Assembly: GCA_900769875.1 (NCBI GenBank)
Contig: CAAGII010000160.1
Span: 87,926-151,925 of the forward strand
Direction of reading: 5' to 3'
DNA from: Clostridia bacterium
GTDB taxonomy: Bacteria; Bacillota; Clostridia; Christensenellales; Aristaeellaceae
DNA: 64,000 bases
Positions 44,922 to 53,891 of the stretch are shown in pieces (the stretch's first letter is position 1; each line of letters starts with the position of its first letter). The notes under the pieces were generated by a model. That model made no database searches. It was not told the origin of the DNA and saw only the letters and a program-made list of their open reading frames with translations. A program made the translations under genes and the position numbers.

Positions 44922-45747
44922 GCGCGGAATCCTCCGGGCGTTCCGAATGCTTGCGATGTCCGGGCGATACGCCGTATACCTGCTTGAACACACGCCCGAA
45001 GTATGAGGGGTCTTCAAATCCGGTCATGTAAGCGACCTCGTTTACGCTGTACAGTCCGGTTGTCAGAAGATCCTCGGCTACGTTCAGCCGTGCGTTGCGG
45101 AGATACTGATTGAAGCTGATACCCGTGTGCTGCTTGAAAAGCGCACCCAGATAGATGGGCGTCAGGTTCATACGCTCTGCGAAGAACCCCAGGCTGAGCG
45201 GCTCGGCATAGTGCTTTGAAATGTATTTCATGATATCCCTCACGCGACCGTCCATGGCAGCATTGTTAACGGGTATCAGCATCTCATAGCATAGCTGGTG
45301 AATCAGCAGCATGAGCAGCGCCTTGATCTTCAAATGGCCAAGCGCGGTTTGATGCAACCATTCCACATTCAGCTTGCTGAACAGCTCTGTGATTTCGCTT
45401 GGCTTGACAGCGTGCGTAACGACCACAAGCGGAAGCTGTACGGGCTGATGCATATAGTCCCGCATGTAATAATCCACACTGTAGCAGTGCATAGGCTGAC
45501 CGGGCAGAAGCGAAGCCTGACGGCTGAAGCCTGATGGAACATAGATCATGTCACCCTGCTTGACATGGTAGGATACGCCGTCTATGATATAGAGCGCTTC
45601 GCCGGAGGTCACATAGGTCAGATTGGAAAACTCAATCACGCACTTTGAAATCGACCATTCAGGAGTGCATCTTCGATAAACGACCTTGATTACCTGAAGC
45701 GACACATCACCCGTTGCAAGCGCGGGGTTGATCGGATCATTCACCAT
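44893..45747 (-). CDS. AraC-family transcriptional regulator
   Basis: This 284-residue protein has an N-terminal cupin (sensor) domain with YHVKQGDMIYVPSG and a C-terminal double HTH: LSLGFFAERMNLTPIYLGALFKQHTG and VNEVAYMTGFEDPSYFGRVFKQVYGVSPG. Such regulators usually sense sugars and activate a nearby gene; no obvious target adjoins it. GGAGGG precedes the ATG. It is convergent with the fliB-like gene, with a 29-base overlap of coding ends. Confidence 0.93.
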   Translation of the reverse strand: MVNDPINPALATGDVSLQVIKVVYRRCTPEWSISKCVIEFSNLTYVTSGEALYIIDGVSYHVKQGDMIYVPSGFSRQASLLPGQPMHCYSVDYYMRDYMHQPVQLPLVVVTHAVKPSEITELFSKLNVEWLHQTALGHLKIKALLMLLIHQLCYEMLIPVNNAAMDGRVRDIMKYISKHYAEPLSLGFFAERMNLTPIYLGALFKQHTGISFNQYLRNARLNVAEDLLTTGLYSVNEVAYMTGFEDPSYFGRVFKQVYGVSPGHRKHSERPEDSALTAPQAHEV

Positions 45748-45767
45748 TTCATTCCCTCCTGGTAATC

Positions 45768-45795
45768 ATTATAGCACAGAATCAGCGCCTGACAA
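45768..45795 (-). promoter_or_regulatory. Promoter of the AraC-family gene
   Basis: Minus-strand TTGTCA (45795-45790) and TATAAT (45773-45768) have a 16-base spacer, about 20 bases before the start codon. Confidence 0.65.
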
Positions 45796-45875
45796 AGGAA
45801 CTTCCTGCGAGATTCTGCGCAAATCGGGGAGACAGTGTACATCATCACCGCGAATACGGCAACGAGCCCCATGAC

Positions 45876-45917
45876 AAAAGGCTGGCCTGACAGAAAATGG
45901 ATGCTCAGGTCAGCCTT
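45876..45917 (-). terminator. Terminator of the aldo/keto reductase gene
   Basis: On the minus strand AAGGCTGACCTGA pairs with TCAGGCCAGCCTT (one G-U) and is followed by TTGTC. The stem begins 14 bases past the stop. Confidence 0.85.
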
Positions 45918-45931
45918 GGAGCTTCATGCGG

Positions 45932-47050
45932 TTACTTGCCGACGGCCTCACGGATGTCCTTCAGGTACTGAACGATCGGCAGGTGCTGAGGACAGGCGCG
46001 CTCGCACTTTCTGCAGCCAACGCAACGGCTGGGATCAGCCTGCTCCGCCTCAAGACGCTCGTAGCCCTGAGCAAAGCTGTGGTCGAACAGAAGCGCCTCG
46101 TCAAAGCCGCGGAAAGCATTGGGAATCTTCACGCCCATGGGACACGGCTGGCAATAGGCACAGCCGGTGCAGCGGGTCTTGATGCGGCTCATATAGGCAG
46201 CCTTCACGTCACGATACAGCTGAATCTCTGCTTCGGTGAGCGCATCACGCGTGGCGGCATCAAAGATGCGCAGATTGTCCTCCAGCTGCTCCTCGGTCGA
46301 CATACCGCTCAGGATGGTGACGACCTCGGGCATGGTGTACAGATAACGGAAGGCCCATTCCACTGCGCTGCGCTTTTCGGAGAAGGCGTCGTACACCTGC
46401 TGCACGTTTGCGGGAGGATTGGCCAGCAGACCGCCGCGAAGAGGCTCCATTACCACCACGCCAACGCCCTTTTCACCTGCGCGGCGGATACCGGCAAGCG
46501 TTGCCTGATTTTCATCATCAAGAATGTTCATCTGAACCTGACACATCGACCAGTCGTAGTCCTCCAGAATACGCAGGAAGGTTTCTGCGTTGTCGTGGAA
46601 GGAGAACGCGGGATAACGGATTTTACCCTGAGAAAGCGCTTCCTCAAAGAAACGCTTGTACTCTACACGCTTGGCCAGCTCGAAGCGCTCAGTGTTCATG
46701 GCATGCAGCAGATAGAAATCTACATGATCTGTCTGCAGCTTGGTCAGCTGCTCGTCAAGCAGACGCATCATATCCTCGTGCTTGGATACATTCCACATCG
46801 GGCATTTGGTCGCGAGGATCACGCGGTCACGATAGCCGTCCTGCAGAGCTTTGCCCACAACGATTTCGCTCTCGCCGCCGTGATAGGGATAGGCTGTGTC
46901 AATGTAGGTCACGCCGCTGTCGATCGCATGGCGGATCATTGCGATGGCGCGCGCTTCATCAATCTTCCCGTCCTTCTGGGGCAGACGCATACAGCCAAAA
47001 CCCAGAGCGGAGGAGGGACGATCAAGCTTCTTGAATACGGTCTTCAGCAT
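45932..47050 (-). CDS. Aldo/keto reductase with C-terminal 4Fe-4S domain
   Basis: From ATG 47050 (GGAG seven bases upstream) the protein has 372 residues. The TIM-barrel AKR domain shows LGFGCMRLP, YIDTAYPYHGGESE (catalytic Asp and Tyr) and LATKCP (Lys). A ferredoxin-like tail carries CTGCAYCQPCP and CVGCRKCERACP, enough for two 4Fe-4S clusters. Such iron-sulfur AKRs are common in anaerobes; the substrate is unknown. An ATG at 47056 is too close to the ribosome-binding site. Confidence 0.93.
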   Translation of the reverse strand: MLKTVFKKLDRPSSALGFGCMRLPQKDGKIDEARAIAMIRHAIDSGVTYIDTAYPYHGGESEIVVGKALQDGYRDRVILATKCPMWNVSKHEDMMRLLDEQLTKLQTDHVDFYLLHAMNTERFELAKRVEYKRFFEEALSQGKIRYPAFSFHDNAETFLRILEDYDWSMCQVQMNILDDENQATLAGIRRAGEKGVGVVVMEPLRGGLLANPPANVQQVYDAFSEKRSAVEWAFRYLYTMPEVVTILSGMSTEEQLEDNLRIFDAATRDALTEAEIQLYRDVKAAYMSRIKTRCTGCAYCQPCPMGVKIPNAFRGFDEALLFDHSFAQGYERLEAEQADPSRCVGCRKCERACPQHLPIVQYLKDIREAVGK

Positions 47051-47115
47051 ATTCATGCTCCTTTCAACGGTGGAGACAAATGGTTCCTTGCCTCATCAAA
47101 CATCGAGTCATAAGC

Positions 47116-47143
47116 ATTGTAGCATATTCCACGCAAAAAACAA
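47116..47143 (-). promoter_or_regulatory. Promoter of the aldo/keto reductase gene
   Basis: Minus-strand TTGTTT (47143-47138) and TACAAT (47121-47116) have a 16-base spacer. Confidence 0.5.
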
Positions 47144-47185
47144 GCGGAATTCCATGCTTCTAATGTTGATATTTTCTCAACAATA

Positions 47186-47222
47186 TAAATATCCTTCACG
47201 GTTGCTTTGTCCGTGAAGGATA
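47186..47222 (-). terminator. Terminator of the deacetylase-SSB unit
   Basis: TATCCTTCACGG and CCGTGAAGGATA form a perfect 12-base stem around nine bases; on the minus strand TTTATATT follows. Confidence 0.85.
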
Positions 47223-47250
47223 CGTTTGCAAACAGAGGCTGCTTAGGTTT

Positions 47251-47955
47251 TTATTGCAGCTGCTGCGCGGTATGCGCGATTTCGCGCGCGACCTCATCAG
47301 CGTACTGCACATGGATACCGGCTTCGCTGCTCAGCGGAGATTCTCCCGCCATGCTAAGCCTGCCGACTGACACCTCGTAGGCCATCTTGTTCAGCACTGT
47401 GCCGTCTGCCAGCTGTTTTTGATAGGCGCGGCTCTGGAAGCGCCCCATCAGATGCACCCTGTCGCCAACCTTGAGATGGCTGGCAAATCGTGCGGTCCGA
47501 CCCCATGTAATGCAGGGAATATAATCGCTTTTGCCATAGGCACGGTTGACTGCCAGCATCAGGTCGGCGATTTCGCGTCCGAAGGGCGTTGTGCGATAGC
47601 TCGGCGGCTTGCATAGCGCGCCCTGGAGTTCAATCTGATTGGGATTCTCTCCGTCGTCCGTTGGCATCAGGCGCTGTGCAAAGCCGGTGATCAGCAGACG
47701 TCCGGCGCCTTCAATGACTTTATTGTAGCTGCGCAGCTGCCCCTCAATGGACAGCGGCGTTCCGACTGTCAGGGTCATGCCGTCAATCAGTCGTTCGCTC
47801 AGGGTGATGGGCAGCATATCCTCCGTGCCCGAAAGACGTGGCACGCTCAATGTGGCGTAATAGAATTTCTCCCCGAATACCTCGTGACCATAGCTGGGCG
47901 ATTCCGCAAGGTTTCCGGACAGGCGCAGGTAGTTGCCAGTTTCTTCCATCATCAT
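47251..47955 (-). CDS. SSB-type protein with two tandem OB folds
   Basis: From the first of three consecutive ATGs (47955, AGGAAG eight bases upstream) the protein has 234 residues. Two segments each look like an SSB/OB fold: NYLRLSGNLAESPSYGHEVF to PLSIEGQLRSYNK, and NQIELQGALCKPPSYRTTPFG to VHLMGRFQSRAYQK. The second carries the classical ITWG(R)TA and V-G-D-R-V-x-x-x-GR pattern. There is no acidic SSB tip, so it is unlikely to be the main replicative SSB. It may act in repair, plasmid or transcription roles. It lies 52 bases after the deacetylase gene. Confidence 0.78.
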   Translation of the reverse strand: MMMEETGNYLRLSGNLAESPSYGHEVFGEKFYYATLSVPRLSGTEDMLPITLSERLIDGMTLTVGTPLSIEGQLRSYNKVIEGAGRLLITGFAQRLMPTDDGENPNQIELQGALCKPPSYRTTPFGREIADLMLAVNRAYGKSDYIPCITWGRTARFASHLKVGDRVHLMGRFQSRAYQKQLADGTVLNKMAYEVSVGRLSMAGESPLSSEAGIHVQYADEVAREIAHTAQQLQ

Positions 47956-48007
47956 AGATCGTACTTCCTTTCTGCGTTGTTGTATGGATGGTGGGTTTGC
48001 AAGGGCA

Positions 48008-48826
48008 TCAGACAGGATGCTGTTTGCCCTGTACATCAATGGTGTAGGGTGTTTTGTAAATCAGCTCACCCACGGGCACGAGCGTCAGCCCCTGATCGCG
48101 GTAGGACTGAAGAATCGTAGGCAGCGCGTCCACGATATAGTCGCTGTCGTTGTGAAACAGCACGATATCGCCGCTTTGAACATTGCTTGTGGCGCGCTTG
48201 ATCAGATCGTCCACACCGCGGTTCTTCCAGTCAAGGCTGTCTACCGACCACTGCACACATTCATATCCTTCGGCGCGGCTGATGGTTACGACCCTGTTGT
48301 TGTAGTCGCCGTACGGGGGACGGAACAGTGTGGGACGAACGCCTGTGAGGGCTTCGATTTTGTCCGATACTCCGGCAAGCTCCTCGCGGATCCTGCTTTC
48401 GGACAGCTGGCTCATATGCGGATGCTTTGTGGAGTGATTCTCAACCTCATGGCCATGCTCAGCAATTGCCTTGACGAGCTCCGGGTACTTATCGACCCAG
48501 ATACCGACAAGAAAGAAGGTTGCCTTGACGTCGTACTCGTCCAGAATCTCCAGCAGCCGCATTGTCTTATCGCCGCCCCATGACGCATCGAAGCTGATGG
48601 CGATTTTGCCGTCGTCTCGATCGACGCTGTACACAGGCAGCTCACGCCTGACCGCAAGCACCGTGGTTGCTTCCCGTGTCAATGGGCCCAAATAGCATGC
48701 GCACAGGAGCGCCAGCGCCAAAACCAGCGTCAGTGTACGAATGGGGAGATTCCTGAGCGTAACGCGGCCCCTGTTTCGCGGCTTTTCCTCCTTCCAGTTC
48801 AGTTGAGGCTTGGGACGCAGGTGCAT
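48008..48826 (-). CDS. PdaB/YlxY-like polysaccharide deacetylase
   Basis: From ATG 48826 the protein has 272 residues; TTG 48832 is a good alternative, being eight bases after AAAGGAG. A membrane anchor (LTLVLALALLCACYLGP) precedes a NodB domain with ISFDASWGGDKT, HSTKHPH (metal H-x3-H) and RPPYGDYN. The second Asp of the usual TFDDGP motif is Ala, as in sporulation PdaB-type proteins, which can be inactive or non-canonical. It probably acts on peptidoglycan or cortex. Consistent with spmAB, it supports a sporulating host. Confidence 0.88.
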   Translation of the reverse strand: MHLRPKPQLNWKEEKPRNRGRVTLRNLPIRTLTLVLALALLCACYLGPLTREATTVLAVRRELPVYSVDRDDGKIAISFDASWGGDKTMRLLEILDEYDVKATFFLVGIWVDKYPELVKAIAEHGHEVENHSTKHPHMSQLSESRIREELAGVSDKIEALTGVRPTLFRPPYGDYNNRVVTISRAEGYECVQWSVDSLDWKNRGVDDLIKRATSNVQSGDIVLFHNDSDYIVDALPTILQSYRDQGLTLVPVGELIYKTPYTIDVQGKQHPV

Positions 48827-48995
48827 GGTCAAGCTCGTCACTCCTTTCATAACGTATGCAAAACCATCATTGGATAGACGCATACCGCAAAAGTAGCAAG
48901 AATCAGACAAAACAAGACATCATCGCCTGTACCGTGCAGTGAAGGATATGTCCGTCACAATGAAAAAAGAATAGATGAATGCCTCCTGGTAACAC

Positions 48996-49023
48996 AAAAC
49001 CGCTGGAGCGTTTGCTCCAGCGG
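48996..49023 (-). terminator. Terminator of groESL
   Basis: CCGCTGGAGC and GCTCCAGCGG form a perfect ten-base stem with a four-base loop, followed on the minus strand by TTTTGTGTT, 25 bases past groEL. Confidence 0.93.
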
Positions 49024-49047
49024 CAGGGATTTCTATGGGGCTGTCGA

Positions 49048-50691
49048 TCAATACATACCGCCCATACCGGCGCCACCGGCAGGAGCGGCGGGTTCGGGCT
49101 GAGGAATATCCGTCACAAGGGACTCGGTGGTCAGCACCATGGCAGCCACGGAGGCGGCGTTCTGCAGCGCGGAACGGGTCACCTTGGTGGGATCGATGAT
49201 ACCGGCTTCGACCATGTCCACATAGGTATCATGCAGCGCGTCATAGCCATAGGAGGGCTTCTTGCTGTTGCGCTTGTGAGCGTTCTTGATATTCTCTACG
49301 ATCACAGAGCCGTCCACACCGGCATTCATGGCGATCTGACGGATGGGCTCCTCCAGCGCGCGCAGGATGATCTGCACGCCGGTCTTGGCGTCGCCGCTGT
49401 ACTTGCTCAGCAGCGCGGACACAGCGGAGATGGTGTTCAGCAGCGCGATACCGCCGCCGGGAACAATGCCCTCCTCGGTCGCGGCGCGGGTAGCGGCGAG
49501 AGCGTCCTCAATGCGCAGCTTGCGCTCCTTCATCTCGATTTCAGTGGCAGCGCCAACCTGAATCACGGCCACACCGCCAGCCAGTTTGGCCAGACGCTCC
49601 TGCAGCTTCTCGCGATCGTAATCGCTGGTGGTTTCCGCGATCTGAGCGCGGATCTGAGCCACGCGGGCGTCAATGTCCTGCTTGTCACCGGCGCCGCCAA
49701 CGATGGTGGTGTTCTCCTTGTTGACCTTCACCTGACGGGCACGGCCCAGCATGCTGACGTCAGCTTCCTTCAGCTCCATGCCGGTCTCAGAGGAGATCAC
49801 AGTGCCGCCGGTCAGGATGGCGATATCCTGCAGCATCTCCTTGCGGCGATCGCCAAAGCCGGGAGCCTTGACAGCCACACAGGTAAAGGTGCCGCGCAGC
49901 TTGTTCACCACCAGCGTGCTCAACGCCTCGCCTTCCACGTCCTCGGCAATAATCAGCAGCTTCTTGCCCATCTGGACAACGCTTTCCAGCAGAGGCAGGA
50001 CTTCCTGAATGACGGAAATCTTCTTGTCGGTGATCAGGATCAGCGGATCATCCAGCACGGCTTCCATCTTCTCGGTATCGGTGACCATGTAGGCGGAGGC
50101 ATAGCCACGGTCGAACATCATGCCCTCGGTGGTGGTCAGACCCGTGTTCATGGTCTTGCTTTCCTCCACCGTGATCACGCCGTCGGCGCCCACGATTTCC
50201 ATGGCGTCGGAAATCAGCTGACCGACCGTCTCGTCAGCAGCAGAGTTGGCGGCAACCTGAGCGATCGCCTGCTTGCCGCCCACGGGCTGGCTCATCGTCT
50301 TCAGAGCTTCCACAGCGGCCTCGGTCGCAACCTCGATGCCCTTCTTGAGCACCATGGGGTTCGCGCCTGCGGCCAGGTTCTTCAGACCCTCGCGGATGAT
50401 CGCCTGCGCTAGCAGAGTAGCGGTGGTGGTGCCGTCGCCAGCCACGTCGTTGGTCTTGGTGGAGACCTCCTTCACCAGCTGGGCTCCCATGTTCTCAAAG
50501 GGATCTTCCAGCTCGATCTCCTTGGCGATGGTCACACCGTCGTTGGTGATCAGGGGAGCGCCATACTTCTTGTCCAGCACCACGTTGCGACCCTTGGGAC
50601 CCAACGTGATCTTCACGGTATCCGCCAGTGCGTTCACGCCCTTTTCAAGGCTGCGGCGAGCCTGCTCGCCATACTGAATCTGCTTTGCCAT
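49048..50691 (-). CDS. groEL: Chaperonin GroEL (60 kDa)
   Basis: From ATG 50691 (GGGAG upstream) the protein has 547 residues: MAKQIQYGEQARRSLEKGVN at the start, the ATP site LGPKGRNVVLD and VAGDGTTTAT, and the usual C-terminal Gly/Met tail (GGAGMGGMY). It forms the folding chamber with GroES. A three-codon-longer start (50700) sits too close to the ribosome-binding site. Co-transcribed with groES under HrcA/CIRCE control. Confidence 0.99.
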   Translation of the reverse strand: MAKQIQYGEQARRSLEKGVNALADTVKITLGPKGRNVVLDKKYGAPLITNDGVTIAKEIELEDPFENMGAQLVKEVSTKTNDVAGDGTTTATLLAQAIIREGLKNLAAGANPMVLKKGIEVATEAAVEALKTMSQPVGGKQAIAQVAANSAADETVGQLISDAMEIVGADGVITVEESKTMNTGLTTTEGMMFDRGYASAYMVTDTEKMEAVLDDPLILITDKKISVIQEVLPLLESVVQMGKKLLIIAEDVEGEALSTLVVNKLRGTFTCVAVKAPGFGDRRKEMLQDIAILTGGTVISSETGMELKEADVSMLGRARQVKVNKENTTIVGGAGDKQDIDARVAQIRAQIAETTSDYDREKLQERLAKLAGGVAVIQVGAATEIEMKERKLRIEDALAATRAATEEGIVPGGGIALLNTISAVSALLSKYSGDAKTGVQIILRALEEPIRQIAMNAGVDGSVIVENIKNAHKRNSKKPSYGYDALHDTYVDMVEAGIIDPTKVTRSALQNAASVAAMVLTTESLVTDIPQPEPAAPAGGAGMGGMY

Positions 50692-50745
50692 AATACTCAT
50701 ACTCCCTTACAATCAATCTTGACTGGCACGAGGATCGCGGATGGA

Positions 50746-51030
50746 TTATTCCACCACGGCCAGGATGTCGCTCATCTTCACAATAATCAGCTCGTTGCCG
50801 TCGATCTTCACTTCCGTGCCGGCATACTTGCTGTAGATAACCTTCTGACCAACGGACACGCACATGGTCGTCGTTTTGCCGTCGCACATGCCGCCGGGAC
50901 CTACGGCGACCACTTCCGCCATCTGGGGCTTTTCCTTGGCAGCGCTGGTCAGGATAATGCCGCTCTTGGTGGTTTCTTCTGCTTCCACATTCTTGATGAC
51001 CACCCGGTCAAACAAAGGCTTCACAGTCAT
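50746..51030 (-). CDS. groES: Co-chaperonin GroES (10 kDa)
   Basis: The 94-residue protein starts MTVKPLFDRVVIKNVEAEE and has the mobile-loop SGIILTSAAKEKP and VIYSKYAGTEVKIDG. It caps the GroEL ring. GGAGG precedes the ATG, and the CIRCE element lies in the leader 32 bases upstream. First gene of groESL. Confidence 0.99.
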   Translation of the reverse strand: MTVKPLFDRVVIKNVEAEETTKSGIILTSAAKEKPQMAEVVAVGPGGMCDGKTTTMCVSVGQKVIYSKYAGTEVKIDGNELIIVKMSDILAVVE

Positions 51031-51061
51031 AGCTCATTTCCTCCTTGGACAATTTCGGTTG

Positions 51062-51088
51062 TTAGCACTCGTGACTGATGAGTGCTAA
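51062..51088. promoter_or_regulatory. CIRCE operator (HrcA binding site)
   Basis: TTAGCACTC, nine bases, GAGTGCTAA: a perfect CIRCE inverted repeat. It lies just downstream of the groESL -10, so HrcA should repress the operon until heat stress. hrcA itself is not in the window. Confidence 0.97.
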
Positions 51089-51100
51089 TCCACAGGCGAT

Positions 51101-51129
51101 ACTGTACATCATTTTCCTGCCTTTGTCAA
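51101..51129 (-). promoter_or_regulatory. Promoter of groESL
   Basis: Minus-strand TTGACA (51129-51124) and TACAGT (51106-51101) have a 17-base spacer, directly before CIRCE. Confidence 0.88.
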
Positions 51130-51165
51130 GCATCTTCAGAAATTTATTATGAAGTTTTCTTTCTC

Positions 51166-51195
51166 TTGTACAGATAGGCATTTCCGTGCTACAAT
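51166..51195 (+). promoter_or_regulatory. Promoter of mutY
   Basis: TTGTAC (51166-51171) and TACAAT (51190-51195) have an 18-base spacer, 22 bases before the start codon. Confidence 0.6.
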
Positions 51196-51217
51196 AGCTT
51201 CAGACTGGAGGTATATG

Positions 51218-52264
51218 ATGAAACCAACCGTAGCGGAGCTGCTGCTCGCATGGTACGACAGCAATAAAAGAAGCATGCCCTGGCGTGACATCCATCATCC
51301 GTACGCGACGTGGGTCAGTGAAACCATGCTGCAGCAAACGCGGGTAGAAACGGTGCTGCGTTATTATCCAGCCTTTCTTGAACGGTTTCCGGATATCGAA
51401 TCGCTTGCAGCCGCGCCCCTTGACGAGGTGCTCAAGCAGTGGGAGGGGCTGGGCTATTACCGCCGTGCAAGAAATCTGCATGCGGGCGCACGGCAGGTGG
51501 TGGATGAATATGGAGGCGTACTTCCCCAAAACACGGATGAACTGAAAAAAATCCGCGGTATCGGTGCGTACACTGCGGGAGCGATCGCGAGCATTGCCTA
51601 TCAGCAGCCCGTGCCTGCGATTGACGGCAACGCAACGCGTGTGATCAGCCGTCTTGCCGGAATACGCGAAAACGCAGCAGCCCCCAGCACGCAGCGCGAA
51701 ATCGCCCGCTGTGCCTGTGAAATGCTGGACGCTGAAAGACCTGGCGACTTCAATCAGGCGCTGATGGATCTTGGCGCAAGGATCTGCGTACCCGGAACGC
51801 CTGATTGTGAGCATTGTCCGCTACAGGCGCTATGTGATGCGCATGAAGCCGGGGACGAGGCGGATCTGCCGCTGCTTCCGCACAGAACACCGCCGAAGCT
51901 TCTGCATTATGATGTATGCTTGATATGCAATGGCAACCGTGTCCTGATGCGGCAGCGGACGGAGACGATGCTGCAGGGATTATGGGTGTTCCCGATGCTG
52001 GAGGGCTGCAACGATCAGGACGCGCTTGCCGCGCAGGTTAAGCGTGCACTGCACCTGACGGTTTCCAAGCCATGCAGTCTGGGCGAAGCAAAGCATGTAT
52101 TCACCCACCAGATATGGCAGATGAGGCTTTTTTCCATGCGGTGCGGGGATGCACAACCGCCGAATGACTACAAATACTGTACGCCTGACGAACTGGAGGC
52201 GCTGCCCAAGCCGGTCGCGATGCGTGCTGCGACATGCTATGCCATGGAGCTTCTGCGTAGATAA
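51218..52264 (+). CDS. mutY: Adenine DNA glycosylase MutY
   Basis: From ATG 51218 (GGAGG six bases upstream) the protein has 348 residues. It shows the catalytic WVSETMLQQTRVETV, the helix-hairpin-helix plus Asp IRGIGAYTAGAI and VPAIDGNATRV, a 4Fe-4S loop C-x6-C-x2-C-x5-C (CVPGTPDCEHCPLQALC), and a C-terminal NUDIX-like domain recognising 8-oxoG. It removes adenine mispaired with 8-oxoguanine. Monocistronic, with its own promoter and terminator. Confidence 0.97.
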   Translation: MKPTVAELLLAWYDSNKRSMPWRDIHHPYATWVSETMLQQTRVETVLRYYPAFLERFPDIESLAAAPLDEVLKQWEGLGYYRRARNLHAGARQVVDEYGGVLPQNTDELKKIRGIGAYTAGAIASIAYQQPVPAIDGNATRVISRLAGIRENAAAPSTQREIARCACEMLDAERPGDFNQALMDLGARICVPGTPDCEHCPLQALCDAHEAGDEADLPLLPHRTPPKLLHYDVCLICNGNRVLMRQRTETMLQGLWVFPMLEGCNDQDALAAQVKRALHLTVSKPCSLGEAKHVFTHQIWQMRLFSMRCGDAQPPNDYKYCTPDELEALPKPVAMRAATCYAMELLRR

Positions 52265-52309
52265 AAAACAGGGATGCTGTCCGGCCAAACGGCGCAGCAT
52301 CCCCGTTTT
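52265..52309. terminator. Bidirectional terminator between mutY and the thioesterase gene
   Basis: GGGATGCTG and CAGCATCCC pair perfectly, flanked by AAAAC and GTTTT tracts that serve both strands. Confidence 0.9.
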
Positions 52310-52316
52310 CAAAGCG

Positions 52317-53069
52317 TCATTTCTGCTCCAGATGGAGAGCGCGCTCTGTCAGTGTGCCTCCGATGATGAAATGCCTGACGTCGTTTTCCGATCCGCTGAA
52401 CGAGAATTCATTGTTCAGTCGGCAGAGTCTGGTCTGAACGCTCTGCCCCTCCCGGATTTCCGCGTTGTAATTGACCGCAAAACGGTTCAGCTGGTAATTG
52501 CGCATCGTGTCGACACCGAGCGCGTTGCAGCACCAGTCGATATAGCGCGTGTTGTTGACATGCATATTCACATCCATGTCCGTATACACAGGCGTGTAGG
52601 TGCCAAGCGATATGCTGCCATCGATATCGCCGACCGTTGCGGGAAGACCAAGCGGCGCGAGCAGATCGCTGTTGTCCGGTAACAGATTCGCCACCGTTGC
52701 GGGCGGCGCCATGCGGCGGGTCGCGAGATCCATCAGCAGCCAAAGGCTGCCTGCACGGCCAATTTCTCGTCCATGGACATCACGGAACAGATAATAGCGC
52801 GGAAAAAACCAGCGGCGGACTGCCATGGGAAAGGTCTCCACGGTGATTGTTTCCCCGATCGTGGGATAGCGATCCATCTCCACCTCCAGGCGGCTGATCA
52901 CCCAGATCAGATTCTTTTCAAGCAGCACCTTCCGGCCAAAGCCGATCATTTCACCATGTGTTCCTGCGGTCTCCTGCATCATCTCAAGAATCTGACCGGG
53001 ACGCCATGTTCCCATCAGGTCGCAGTTGCAGGTACGCAGAAGGATGCTTTCCTTATAGATACGCTCCAT
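52317..53069 (-). CDS. Acyl-ACP thioesterase (FatA/B-like)
   Basis: From ATG 53069 (GGAGG upstream) the protein has 250 residues with two hotdog folds. The first holds DLMGTWRPGQILEMMQETAG and the second VYTDMDVNMHVNNTRYIDW, the Asn/His active-site pattern of the family. It releases free fatty acids from acyl carrier protein, acting as a valve on fatty acid synthesis in anaerobes. The open frame extends nine codons upstream without support. Confidence 0.9.
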   Translation of the reverse strand: MERIYKESILLRTCNCDLMGTWRPGQILEMMQETAGTHGEMIGFGRKVLLEKNLIWVISRLEVEMDRYPTIGETITVETFPMAVRRWFFPRYYLFRDVHGREIGRAGSLWLLMDLATRRMAPPATVANLLPDNSDLLAPLGLPATVGDIDGSISLGTYTPVYTDMDVNMHVNNTRYIDWCCNALGVDTMRNYQLNRFAVNYNAEIREGQSVQTRLCRLNNEFSFSGSENDVRHFIIGGTLTERALHLEQK

Positions 53070-53234
53070 AGGAACCTCCGACAAAGTGCGGCGCAATGTC
53101 GCAATTTTTCATATGTTATGATAGCATGTGTATTCCGCCCGGGCAAGGGACAAGTGGCGGCATTTGTCCATATGACTAACCGGACGCCTGCGCGCATAGA
53201 ACGAACAGGGAGAGATCAGGAAGGGGGCATCGAA

Positions 53235-53891
53235 ATGAGCGGACTATGGGCTTTTCTCATGCTCGCGTCCGTATGCACCGCCATAGCGAGCGGAAGAACA
53301 GAGCAACTGATTAGCAGCATTCTGCAAAGCGGAGAACAGGCGATCATGCTGGCAATCACGATCACCGGTTCAGTCATGCTCTGGAGCGGTTTGCTTTCCG
53401 TTTTGAAGTCCTGCGGTGATGTGGAACGGATCGGCAGGTTGCTGCGCCGCGTTCTTCGTCCGCTTTTTCCTGACCTGCGCGATTCTGAAAGCTGGTCTGC
53501 GATCGCGATGAACCTGAGCGCCAACATGCTCGGCCTCGGTAACGCGGCGACACCTCCAGGTATCAGGGCTGCACAGCTGCTGAGTGAGCAGGGCGACGCA
53601 GGCGAACGATCGCTTGCTATGCTGCTTGCGATCAACTGCTCCAGCGTCCTGCTGGTTCCAGCCACTGTCATGACGCTGCTTGCAGGAAGCGGAAGCGCAA
53701 ATGCCGCTTCTATCTGGCCTGTTACGCTCATATCCTCCGGGATCTCGACGATGGTTGCGGCGATGGGGATGTCCGCTGTCAACCGCATGCTGAAAAAAGG
53801 ACAGGTGCAGGGAAATGAACGGAATCGCGATGACGGTGCTTGCGTGCGTGATTGCACTGATTCTGATACGGGGGATTCTGGGCGGCGCTGA
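53235..53891 (+). CDS. spmA: Spore maturation protein A (SpmA)
   Basis: From ATG 53235 (AGGAAGGGGG upstream) the protein has 218 residues and about five spans. It shows nucleoside-transporter-gate-like features (VMLWSGLLSVLKSCG) and the SpmA segment MNLSANMLGLGNAATPPGI. SpmA and SpmB are needed for spore core dehydration in Bacillus. A longer frame from 52773 overlaps the thioesterase gene antisense and is rejected. It overlaps spmB by 77 bases, unusually long for this pair. Confidence 0.93.
   Translation: MSGLWAFLMLASVCTAIASGRTEQLISSILQSGEQAIMLAITITGSVMLWSGLLSVLKSCGDVERIGRLLRRVLRPLFPDLRDSESWSAIAMNLSANMLGLGNAATPPGIRAAQLLSEQGDAGERSLAMLLAINCSSVLLVPATVMTLLAGSGSANAASIWPVTLISSGISTMVAAMGMSAVNRMLKKGQVQGNERNRDDGACVRDCTDSDTGDSGRR

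Noticed and set aside
48979..50412. 477-codon plus-strand frame opposite groEL
   Set aside because: Antisense shadow of a certain gene and it also crosses the groEL terminator.
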